Of a stretch of 64,000 bases of DNA, positions 44,641-52,308 are shown piece after piece. The translations under genes and the position numbers were made by a program. This DNA is from Phyllobacterium calauticae (lineage in GTDB: Bacteria; Pseudomonadota; Alphaproteobacteria; Rhizobiales; Rhizobiaceae), in NCBI RefSeq assembly GCF_019991125.1, contig NZ_JAGENB010000006.1:124001-188000 (forward strand). Direction: 5' to 3'. The notes beneath the pieces were generated by a model. That model made no database searches and had not been told where the DNA came from. It saw nothing but the letters and a program-made list of their open reading frames with translations. The first letter of the stretch is position 1. Every line of letters starts with the position of its first letter.

Positions 44641-45531
44641 ATGCGCATTCCTTCCACCCAGGCCCTGCGGTCGCTCGAGAGTTTTGCAAGGCACGGCAGC
44701 GTCTGGCGTGCGGCGGAAGAGCTGCATCTCACCCGCAGTGCGGTCAGCCATCAACTGCGCCTTTTGGAGCGTGATCTCGGCTTCGAACTGCTGCAGCGCG
44801 ACGGCAAGGGCGTTGCGCTCACGCCGCGCGGCCGCAAATATGCCAATGACGTGCGCAAGGCCCTGATCGTCATCGACGATGCCGGCGGCAGGCAGAGCCC
44901 GGCGGGTGTCGGCGGGTCATTGTGCGTGAGTTCGACGGCGGGCTTTGCGTCGCTGTGGCTGTGCACCCACATCGCCGAGTTTCAGGAGAAATATCCCGAT
45001 GTCGCGCTGCGCATCGTCACGCCGCGCAAGCTCGACGACGTGACTGATTCCACTGTCGATATTTTTATAGCCTTCGGCGACGGCAACTGGCCGAACCGCG
45101 CGGTAGAACTGCTGTGCGAGGTGGAATTCACGCCGCTGTGCAGCCCGGTGCTGCTCAACAAGATCGGCGGCATCGCCGAGCCAAAAGACCTGTTGCGCGC
45201 GCCGCTGCTGCATCTGGGCGATTTCGAGGACTGGACCCGCTGGATGGCGCTGGCCAATGTCGAGAACCCGGATTCGGAGCGCGGCATCATCTTTTCCGAC
45301 ATGAACCTTGTCTACTCCGCAGCCATCACGGCGCAGGGCGTTGCCATGGGTGATGAGCTCACCTGCCGCAAAGCCATGAAGGCAGGTCAACTCATCCGTC
45401 CGTTCGACCTCAGCATCAAGTCGCCAAAATCGTATTTTCTCGTCACGGATTTCGCCAAGATCGAGCATCCGGCCCAGCTGGCGTTCACGGAATGGCTGAA
45501 ATCGCGCCTGTCGCAAACGCGCAACGCATGA
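44641..45531 (+). CDS. LysR family transcriptional regulator (GcvA-like)
   Basis: This is a 296-residue LysR protein. HTH: TQALRSLESFARHGSVWRAAEELHLTRSAVSHQLRLLE (about 5-45), then GKGVALTPRGRKYA. The effector domain spans about 90-290. ATG 44641 is the family start; the frame extends to 44587 with unrelated residues. The 62-bp A+T-rich gap to the M20 gene holds both promoters, so it probably controls the M20-amidinotransferase operon. Control of the ABC importer downstream on its own strand is also possible. Confidence 0.88.
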   Translation: MRIPSTQALRSLESFARHGSVWRAAEELHLTRSAVSHQLRLLERDLGFELLQRDGKGVALTPRGRKYANDVRKALIVIDDAGGRQSPAGVGGSLCVSSTAGFASLWLCTHIAEFQEKYPDVALRIVTPRKLDDVTDSTVDIFIAFGDGNWPNRAVELLCEVEFTPLCSPVLLNKIGGIAEPKDLLRAPLLHLGDFEDWTRWMALANVENPDSERGIIFSDMNLVYSAAITAQGVAMGDELTCRKAMKAGQLIRPFDLSIKSPKSYFLVTDFAKIEHPAQLAFTEWLKSRLSQTRNA

Positions 45532-45657
45532 GGTCAGGAATAACATCTGCTCATGCTGGCGTGAATTTCATTCACGTATCGCGGCAATATATTTCAATTG
45601 TCGTCACCGGAGATTGTGCCTAGGCTTTCCCGAAAAGAAGGGGAAAGAGGTCAATCA

Positions 45658-46764
45658 ATGCCTCAACGCATGCAACTGGGCGATGCGAAAGCCGCCGAGA
45701 TCAAGGCTGTTTCCATTGGCAAGACGTTCGGTGCATTCCGTGCGCTGAAGGATTTGTCGCTCGACATCGGACGCGGCGAGTTTCTCACGCTTCTCGGTCC
45801 TTCCGGGTCGGGCAAGACCACGTTCCTGATGATTCTCGCCGGCTTTACCGCGCCGAGCGAAGGCCGCCTGATGATGGATGGCCGGGATATCACCGATGTG
45901 CCGGCCGAAGACCGCTCCTATGGCATGGTGTTCCAGGGTTATGCCCTGTTCCCGCACCTGACGGTTGAACAGAATATTGCCTTCCCGCTCAAGGTGCGCG
46001 GTCGCTCCGCCGCCGATATCAAGCGACGCGTCGGCGAGATGGTCGAACGGGTCGGCCTCATCGGGCACGAGAAAAAGCTGCCGACAAAACTCTCCGGCGG
46101 CCAGCAGCAGCGGGTTGCTCTTGCCCGGGCACTGGCTTTCGAACCCTCGGTGCTGCTGCTGGATGAGCCATTCTCCGCCCTCGACAAGAATCTGCGCGAG
46201 ATGATGCAGGAGGAAGTCAAACGCCTGCATCAGGAAACCGGCACGACGTTCGTCTTCGTCACGCATGACCAGTCGGAGGCCCTCGCCCTGTCCTCCCGCG
46301 TGGCAATTTTCAACCATGGCGAGCTTTTGCAGGTCGGACGCCCGCAGGACGTCTATGAACGGCCGTCCAATCGCTTCGTTGCGGAGTTTCTCGGCGAGAT
46401 CAACCTTCTGCCGCTCGATGCGCTGCGCCTCGACGGCGACAGGGCGGCCGGGCAGTTCGAGGACAGGACGATCGTGCTTGCCCGGACCAAACCGCAGATT
46501 GGGCCAAAAGCCGTCGCCGCCGTGCGCCCCGAACATATGACCATCGCTGCAGCGCCGAACAACGCGGGGCACAATGCCATCGCCTGCCGGGTCGAGGATG
46601 CGACCTATCTTGGCGCCGTCACCCGCTATCACCTGAAAACCCGCACCGGTGCATCGATCGCGGTGTCGATGCCGACGGTTGCAACGCCGCCCTTTGCGCA
46701 CCGCGCCGATGTCTGGGTGTCCTGGCCCATAGAACAGGGGTTTTTACTGCCGCACCAGACCTAA
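45658..46764 (+). CDS. Polyamine/opine-type ABC transporter ATPase (PotA-like)
   Basis: This is a 368-residue ABC ATPase with Walker A GPSGSGKT, Q-loop VFQGYALFPHLT, signature LSGGQQQRVALARAL and Walker B LLLDEPFSALD, followed by a C-terminal TOBE domain (about 275-365, with AAVRPEHM). ATG 45658 has GAAAGAGG upstream; the earlier open frame begins with a TTG and lacks similarity. It is the first gene of a five-gene unit (ATPase, binding protein, two permeases, FAD dehydrogenase). The spermidine/putrescine/2-aminoethylphosphonate importer group is the nearest class. Confidence 0.92.
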   Translation: MPQRMQLGDAKAAEIKAVSIGKTFGAFRALKDLSLDIGRGEFLTLLGPSGSGKTTFLMILAGFTAPSEGRLMMDGRDITDVPAEDRSYGMVFQGYALFPHLTVEQNIAFPLKVRGRSAADIKRRVGEMVERVGLIGHEKKLPTKLSGGQQQRVALARALAFEPSVLLLDEPFSALDKNLREMMQEEVKRLHQETGTTFVFVTHDQSEALALSSRVAIFNHGELLQVGRPQDVYERPSNRFVAEFLGEINLLPLDALRLDGDRAAGQFEDRTIVLARTKPQIGPKAVAAVRPEHMTIAAAPNNAGHNAIACRVEDATYLGAVTRYHLKTRTGASIAVSMPTVATPPFAHRADVWVSWPIEQGFLLPHQT

Positions 46765-46830
46765 GAACCACGCATACGGCCACAGGGCCGGACATACGGA
46801 ATGTGACAATAACAATCCTAGGGGAACACA

Positions 46831-47946
46831 ATGGATCACGCATTTCAAAAAGACTGCCTGGAAATACTGGCTGAAAAGGTGGAACGCGGCGAAATCAGCC
46901 GCCGCCGTTTCACCCAGATGGCCGCGATGCTGCTGGCGGGTGCGCCAGCCCTCATGCGCTCGAACCGGGCACTGGCACAGGCGAAAGACCTCGTGCTGGT
47001 CAACTGGGGCGGCGATGCCATGACCGCCTATGACAAGGCCTATGGCCAGCCCTTCACCAAGGAGAGCGGCATTGCCGTCAAGATGGACGGTTCCGGCCCG
47101 ACGGAAGGCGCCATCACCGCCCAGTTCAAGAGCGGCAAGCCCAGCTGGGACCTGATGGACATCGACCCCTTCTCCGGCATTACCCTCGGCAAGCAGGGCA
47201 TGCTTGAGCCCATCGACTACGCCATTGTCGACAGGAAAAAGATGCGCCCCGGCTTCGGCTGGGATCATGCGGCGTCGACCTATTTCTTCTCCTACATCAT
47301 CGCCTATGACTCGTCGAAATTCGGCGATCACGTTCCAACGGGGATGGCCGACTTTTTCGATGTGAAGAAATTCCCCGGCAAGCGCTCCCTCTACAAATGG
47401 GGCTCGGCGATGTGGGAAGCGGCGCTGATGGCCGATGGCGTGGCGCCGGAAAAACTCTACCCGCTCGACCTGAAACGCGCCCATGACAAGATCGCCGCCT
47501 TCAAGGAAAACGTCGTGGCCTATTGGGGCGGCGGCGCCGAGAGCCAGTCCGTGCTCATGGACGGCGAAGCCTCCATGGCGCTGATCTGGTCGACCCGCGC
47601 GCAACTGCTCGAAAAGGATTCCGGCGGCAATATCAAATTCGTCTGGGATCAGGGCCTGATTTCGCCCGGCGCGCTGGCCGTGATGAAAAACAATCCCGGC
47701 GGCAAGGACAATGCGATGAAGTTCATCGCCAGCGCGCAGACGCCGGAACGCCAGCTGCAGATGTTCGAGCTGCTCGGACAGGGCCCGGCCAATCCGGCCA
47801 CCGATGCGCTCATTCCAGCCGACAAGAAGCGGGTCAACTGCGTCGATCCGGCCAATATGGCCAAGCAGATCCCGCTGAACATGGAATGGTATGCCGAACA
47901 CTATGCCTCGGCTTTCGACGAATACACGAAAGTCATCTCGGCTTGA
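46831..47946 (+). CDS. PotD-like ABC transporter substrate-binding protein, Tat-exported
   Basis: This is a 371-residue extracellular solute-binding protein of the spermidine/putrescine type. The signal has a twin-arginine pattern (EISRRRFTQMAAMLLAG) with cleavage likely after ALAQA. The mature protein reads DLVLVNWGGDAMTAYDKAYGQPFTKESG, and has an AYWGGGAESQSVLMDGEASMALIW segment near the ligand cleft. The acidic residues typical of polyamine contacts are not obvious, so the ligand could be another cation or an organic acid. A hairpin follows its stop codon and may limit read-through to the permeases. Confidence 0.9.
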   Translation: MDHAFQKDCLEILAEKVERGEISRRRFTQMAAMLLAGAPALMRSNRALAQAKDLVLVNWGGDAMTAYDKAYGQPFTKESGIAVKMDGSGPTEGAITAQFKSGKPSWDLMDIDPFSGITLGKQGMLEPIDYAIVDRKKMRPGFGWDHAASTYFFSYIIAYDSSKFGDHVPTGMADFFDVKKFPGKRSLYKWGSAMWEAALMADGVAPEKLYPLDLKRAHDKIAAFKENVVAYWGGGAESQSVLMDGEASMALIWSTRAQLLEKDSGGNIKFVWDQGLISPGALAVMKNNPGGKDNAMKFIASAQTPERQLQMFELLGQGPANPATDALIPADKKRVNCVDPANMAKQIPLNMEWYAEHYASAFDEYTKVISA

Positions 47947-47955
47947 GCAAGGCTT

Positions 47956-47985
47956 GGTGATCTTCCCCTTGCGGGGGAGATCACC
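47956..47985. terminator. Hairpin between binding-protein and permease genes (partial terminator)
   Basis: GGTGATCTTCCCC and GGGGGAGATCACC pair over 13 bp with one G.T pair around loop TTGC. The core is the same ATCTCCCCC/GGGGGAGAT unit found in the two 158-bp repeats. Its place inside the operon suits attenuation, leaving more binding protein than permease transcript. Confidence 0.6.
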
Positions 47986-48016
47986 GGCCGCATTTTGACA
48001 GCAACAGGGATTTTGA

Positions 48017-48847
48017 ATGGGAAAGTCGGCGACATCACGAACAATCCTGCTGCTTGCGCCGCTGCTGCTGTTTCTCGGGCTTGCCTATGTGGTGCCGTTT
48101 CTCGGTGTGGTCAGATGGAGCGTCACCCTGCCCGAACCGGGTCTGGGGCAATATCGCGCCGTGCTTACCGATCCGCTCGTCCAGTCCGTGTTCATCCGCA
48201 CGCTGCGCATCTGCCTGATCGTCACCGCCGCCGTGCTCGCCATGGCCTATGCCATCGCCTATGTCTGGGTGCGCGGAACACCAACCCAGCGCATGCTGGC
48301 AGAATTCTGCATTCTTGTTCCGTTCTGGATTTCCGTGCTGACCCGCGCCTTCGGCTGGCTGGCGCTTCTCTCCAATCGCGGCCTCATCAACACCTGGCTG
48401 CAGGCGGCCGGTATCATCAGCGAACCGCTGGCGCTTGCCCGCAACGAGTTCGGCGTCATCGTCGGCATGACGCATTTTCTTATTCCCTTCGCGGTCTTTC
48501 CCATTGCCTCGGCCATGCGCGCCATTGACGAGCGCGTGCTTCTGGCGGCGCGCGGCATGGGCGCATCGCGCAGCCGCATCTTCTGGAGCGTGTTCGTGCC
48601 GCTGACCTATGGCGGCCTGATCGGCGCGGCTCTGATCGTCTTCGTCTTCGCCCTCGGCTTCTTCGTCACCCCGGCCATTCTCGGCGGCGGCCGCAGCGTC
48701 ATGGTGGCGGAACTGGTGTATCTCCGGATTTTCCAGAGCCCCGACTGGGGGCTCGGTGCGGCGATCAGCGTGGTGCTGGTGCTGTTCATCGGCATCCTGC
48801 TCGCGCTGATGCGGCGCTTCATCAAACCCGCGCATCTGGTGGGCTGA
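48017..48847 (+). CDS. ABC transporter permease (PotB-like)
   Basis: This 276-residue permease has a first helix (TILLLAPLLLFLGLAYVVPFLGVV), then the BPD_transp_1 domain with ILVPFWISVLTRAFGWLALLSNRG, typical of PotB proteins. The coupling loop is LLAARGMGASRSRIFWSVFVPLTYGG. It starts 70 bp after the binding-protein gene, beyond a hairpin, and three bases before the second permease. Confidence 0.92.
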   Translation: MGKSATSRTILLLAPLLLFLGLAYVVPFLGVVRWSVTLPEPGLGQYRAVLTDPLVQSVFIRTLRICLIVTAAVLAMAYAIAYVWVRGTPTQRMLAEFCILVPFWISVLTRAFGWLALLSNRGLINTWLQAAGIISEPLALARNEFGVIVGMTHFLIPFAVFPIASAMRAIDERVLLAARGMGASRSRIFWSVFVPLTYGGLIGAALIVFVFALGFFVTPAILGGGRSVMVAELVYLRIFQSPDWGLGAAISVVLVLFIGILLALMRRFIKPAHLVG

Positions 48848-48850
48848 CAC

Positions 48851-49663
48851 ATGCAATCATCCCGTCCCGGTCCCGTCCTTCTGATCATTGCCACCGCCGT
48901 CGCGCTGTTCCTGCTGATGCCGCTTCTGGCCGTGGTGCCCGTATCGTTCACGCCGCAACGGTTTCTGTCGATGCCGACGGGCACGCTGTCGCTGCGGCAT
49001 TATCAGGCCCTCATCGACAATCCGGCATGGGGGCAGAGCGTGCTGCTCAGCCTGCGCATCGGCATTCTTTCCAGCGCCATCGCCACGGTGCTGGCCACCC
49101 TGTTCGGCCTCGGCATCTGGATGTTCCAGCCGCGCTTTTCCGCGCTGCTCATCGGCTTCGTGCTGCTGCCGCTGATCGTGCCACCCGTCGTATCGGCCAT
49201 GACGCTGTATTTCCTCATGACGACGCTTTCCGCCTTCAACAGCTTCATCGGCTATGACACGTGGATCGGCGTGGCGCTGGCCCATGCTGTCATGATCACG
49301 CCCTTTGCCGTGGTTCTCATCCTTGTCGCGCTGTTCCAGGTGGACCGGCGCATCGATCTCGCGGCGCGCGGTCTTGGCGCTGATCTGACCACCCGCGCCT
49401 TCCGCATCATCATCCCCAACATTAAATTCGGTATCGCCACGGCGGCGCTGCTGTCCTTCGTGCTGTCGTGGGAGGAGATCGGCGTCACCCTGTTCATCAC
49501 CAGCGTCAATGCCATTACCCTGCCGCGCCTGATGTGGATGGGCCTGCGCGACAATATTGATCCTGCCATCGCCGCCATTTCCGTGCTTCTGATCATCGTC
49601 ACCGCGGTCATCCTCGCCCTGAGGATTTTTATCGAACGGCGCGGGACATCGGAGACAAAATGA
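48851..49663 (+). CDS. ABC transporter permease (PotC-like)
   Basis: This 270-residue permease of the PotC class has an N-terminal helix (VLLIIATAVALFLLMPLLAV). The coupling loop DLAARGLGADLTTRAFRIIIPNI and FVLSWEEIGVTLFITS near the C-terminus are the class hallmarks. Its stop overlaps the ATG of the FAD dehydrogenase gene (ATGA), tying transport and oxidation in one operon. Confidence 0.92.
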   Translation: MQSSRPGPVLLIIATAVALFLLMPLLAVVPVSFTPQRFLSMPTGTLSLRHYQALIDNPAWGQSVLLSLRIGILSSAIATVLATLFGLGIWMFQPRFSALLIGFVLLPLIVPPVVSAMTLYFLMTTLSAFNSFIGYDTWIGVALAHAVMITPFAVVLILVALFQVDRRIDLAARGLGADLTTRAFRIIIPNIKFGIATAALLSFVLSWEEIGVTLFITSVNAITLPRLMWMGLRDNIDPAIAAISVLLIIVTAVILALRIFIERRGTSETK

Positions 49664-51042
49664 TTGCAGACCATAGTGTAGCGGCGCTTGAGGCGATAAC
49701 CGGCGCGGGCGGAATCAAGACGGGCGACGCCTTGCGCGCCATTCATCCGGGCTCCGATCCGCACAATCTCGATGCGGGGCTGATGGTCATCCCCCGGAAT
49801 GTCGAACAGGTCTGCGCCATCGTCAAATTCTGCAACGACAACCGGATCGCCATTGTCCCGCATGGCGGGCGCACCGGCCTTGCCGGCGGCGCCGTCTCGC
49901 AGAGGGACGAAATCATTCTGTCGCTGGCTGCGCTCAACCGGATCGAATCCGTGCAAGCGGCGGCGGGAACCGCCATCGTCGAAAGCGGCGTCACCCTGCA
50001 GGCCCTGCAGGAGGAGGCCGCCAAGGTCGGCCTCACCACCGGCATCGACATCCCCTCGCGCGGCAGTGCCACCATTGGCGGCATGATTTCCACCAATGCG
50101 GGCGGCATGGAGGCATTCCGGCTCGGCGTCATGCGCCAGCGCGTGCTGGGGCTCGAAGTGGTCCTGCCCGACGGCTCCATCATGAGCGATCTCGCCGAAG
50201 TGACCAAGAGCAATGAGGGATATGACCTGAAGCAGCTTTTCATCGGCGCGGAAGGCACGCTCGGCATCGTCACCCGCGCCGTTCTCGCGCTGGCGCCGGT
50301 CGACCGGTTTACCGCCACCGCGCTTGTCGCCTGCCCGTCCGCTGCAACGGCGGTGTCGCTGTTCCAGACGCTCCGGCAGGATCGCGCGCTGCGTCTGCTG
50401 CGCACCGAATTCATGGCGCAGAACTACTTCAGCCTTGCCGTCGAAGCTCTTGGTCCCGCATCGCTCGCCGCATTCACCGCAGCGCCGGTCTATCTCATTG
50501 TCGAAACCGAAGGCCTCGACCAGCAAGCCGCGCAAGCGGCGCTGGAAGATGCGTTGGGCGCTGCAATCGAAAACGAACTGGTGCTCGATGCCATCATTGC
50601 CCAGAGCGGCAAGGAACGGAACGATATCTGGAATATCCGCGAAGACAGCAATGTCATCACCCGTGCCTATCCGCATGGCTACTGGTTCGACATTTCCGTG
50701 CCGCTGCAGCATCTGGATGCCTATCTCAGGCAGTTCGACAGGGGCGTCGCAGCGCTCGGCGCCGATGTCAGGGGCTTTGCCTTCGGTCATCTGGGCGACG
50801 GCAACCTGCATATCTGCGTGGCGGGCGAAGACGAGAACCCGCACAAGGATGCGGTCAAGGATATCGTCTATGCCAACCTGCGGCAGATGGGCGGCTCCTT
50901 CTCCGCCGAGCATGGAATCGGCCTGGAAAAAATGCCGGAACTGCAGGCGCTGGTAGACCCGGTGAAACTTTCCCTGATGCGGACGATCAAGCGGACGATC
51001 GATCCGAACGGCATCATGAACCCCGGCAAGGTTGTTGGCTGA
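49660..51042 (+). CDS. FAD-linked 2-hydroxyacid dehydrogenase (GlcD/D-2-hydroxyglutarate dehydrogenase family)
   Basis: This is a 460-residue VAO-type flavoprotein. The FAD_binding_4 domain (about 35-215) has VPHGGRTGLAGGAV and the STNAGGMEAFRLGVMRQRVLG loop. The FAD-oxidase C domain (about 220-457) has the metal-site motif GHLGDGNLHI and SAEHGIGLEK. It oxidises a D-2-hydroxy acid (glycolate, D-lactate, D-2-hydroxyglutarate or similar) and passes electrons to a quinone or ETF. It overlaps the PotC-like permease by ATGA, so its substrate is probably the imported compound or a product of it. This coupling with a polyamine-type importer is unusual. Confidence 0.88.
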   Translation: MIADHSVAALEAITGAGGIKTGDALRAIHPGSDPHNLDAGLMVIPRNVEQVCAIVKFCNDNRIAIVPHGGRTGLAGGAVSQRDEIILSLAALNRIESVQAAAGTAIVESGVTLQALQEEAAKVGLTTGIDIPSRGSATIGGMISTNAGGMEAFRLGVMRQRVLGLEVVLPDGSIMSDLAEVTKSNEGYDLKQLFIGAEGTLGIVTRAVLALAPVDRFTATALVACPSAATAVSLFQTLRQDRALRLLRTEFMAQNYFSLAVEALGPASLAAFTAAPVYLIVETEGLDQQAAQAALEDALGAAIENELVLDAIIAQSGKERNDIWNIREDSNVITRAYPHGYWFDISVPLQHLDAYLRQFDRGVAALGADVRGFAFGHLGDGNLHICVAGEDENPHKDAVKDIVYANLRQMGGSFSAEHGIGLEKMPELQALVDPVKLSLMRTIKRTIDPNGIMNPGKVVG

Positions 51043-51235
51043 CCATGTCGCTGAGAACAAAGCATGTGGCGCGTTCGGGCTTCTCGGGCACCCCATGCAG
51101 GGTTATCGTTTCAGCCATGGTCCAGCCTTTCTCCTATCGGCTTTGTACAGGCCGGGTGCAGTCCCTGCGTCCGGTGCTGCTGCGAACGGCCATCTCCACC
51201 ACCAACACCATAAAACCAACAAAAGGGGTTCTCAC

Positions 51236-52237
51236 ATGAAGACACTATTGATGAGCAGCGTCATGGCCTTTGCCCTGATGGGTGCCGCGGGCGCGGCATC
51301 GGCAGCCGAGTGCGGTGACGTGACCATTGCCAGCATGAACTGGCAATCGGCGGAGGTTCTCGCCAATCTCGACAAGATCATTCTCAACAAGGGCTATGGC
51401 TGCAATGCCGACATCGTGCAGGGCGACACCATTCCGACCCTGACATCGATGACCGAAAAGGGCCAGCCGGACATCGCTCCCGAAGGCTGGGTCGATTTCA
51501 TGCGCGATATCCTCGACAAGGCCGTTGCCGACGGCAAGCTCGTCTATACCGGAAAATCGCTGTCGGACGGCGGCGTTCAGGGCTGGTGGATTCCGAAATA
51601 CATCGCCGATGCCCACCCCGACATCAAGACCATCGACGATGCGCTGAAACATCCCGAACTGTTCCCGGCGCCGGAAGACGCTTCCAAGGGCGCTGTGTTC
51701 AATGGTCCTCCCGGCTGGGGCGGCACACTGGCGACCGCACAGTTCTTCAAGGCCTATGACGCGGAGAAGAAGGGTTTTACCCTGGTTGACACCGGGTCGG
51801 CCGCCGGCCTCGACGGGTCGCTCGCCAAGGCCTATGAACGCAAGCAGGGCTGGGTCGGTTACTATTGGGAACCTACCGCCCTCCTCGGCAAGTACCAGAT
51901 GGTCAGGCTTGATCACGGCGCGCCTTTCAACGCGGCGGAATGGAAGCGCTGCAACACCGTGGCCGATTGCGCCGACCCAAAAAAGAACGCCTGGGAACTG
52001 GCCGAAGTGGATACGGTCGTCACCAAGAAGTTTAGTGAAAAGTCCGGCCCGGTCATGGACTATCTGAAGGCGCGGTCATGGTCCAACAAGACCGTCAACG
52101 AACTGCTCGCCTGGATGACCGACAATCAGGCAACCGGCGAAGACGGCGCAAAATACTTCCTCAAGAACCACGAGGACATCTGGACCAAATGGGTCAGCGC
52201 CGACGTGGCAACAAAGGTGAAGGCTTCGCTGAAGTAA
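51236..52237 (+). CDS. Glycine betaine/choline-type ABC substrate-binding protein (orphan)
   Basis: This is a 333-residue OpuAC-family periplasmic protein with a Sec signal of about 23 residues ending AASA-A. Aromatic residues that could form the quaternary-amine cage are visible: SMNWQSAE, EGWVDFM, QGWWIPKY and VGYYWEPTAL. Six or more cysteines are spread through the mature part. ATG 51236 has AAAAGGGG upstream. No OpuA/ProV-type ATPase or permease is encoded nearby, so it must serve a transporter elsewhere, as the orphan carnitine-binding CaiX does in Pseudomonas. Given the carnitine/betaine genes 30 kb away, a betaine ligand is likely. A hairpin follows. Confidence 0.87.
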   Translation: MKTLLMSSVMAFALMGAAGAASAAECGDVTIASMNWQSAEVLANLDKIILNKGYGCNADIVQGDTIPTLTSMTEKGQPDIAPEGWVDFMRDILDKAVADGKLVYTGKSLSDGGVQGWWIPKYIADAHPDIKTIDDALKHPELFPAPEDASKGAVFNGPPGWGGTLATAQFFKAYDAEKKGFTLVDTGSAAGLDGSLAKAYERKQGWVGYYWEPTALLGKYQMVRLDHGAPFNAAEWKRCNTVADCADPKKNAWELAEVDTVVTKKFSEKSGPVMDYLKARSWSNKTVNELLAWMTDNQATGEDGAKYFLKNHEDIWTKWVSADVATKVKASLK

Positions 52238-52257
52238 AATTGAAATGGATCGCAGTG

Positions 52258-52286
52258 ACTATCTCCCCCTCACTGGGGGAGATAGT
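52258..52286. terminator. Bidirectional hairpin terminator
   Basis: ACTATCTCCCCC and GGGGGAGATAGT form a perfect 12-bp stem with loop TCACT, between the betaine-binding protein gene and the converging demethylase gene. It carries the same ATCTCCCCC core as the 158-bp repeats. Confidence 0.65.
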
Positions 52287-52308
52287 TGGCGTATCACGCA
52301 TGCCGCCG

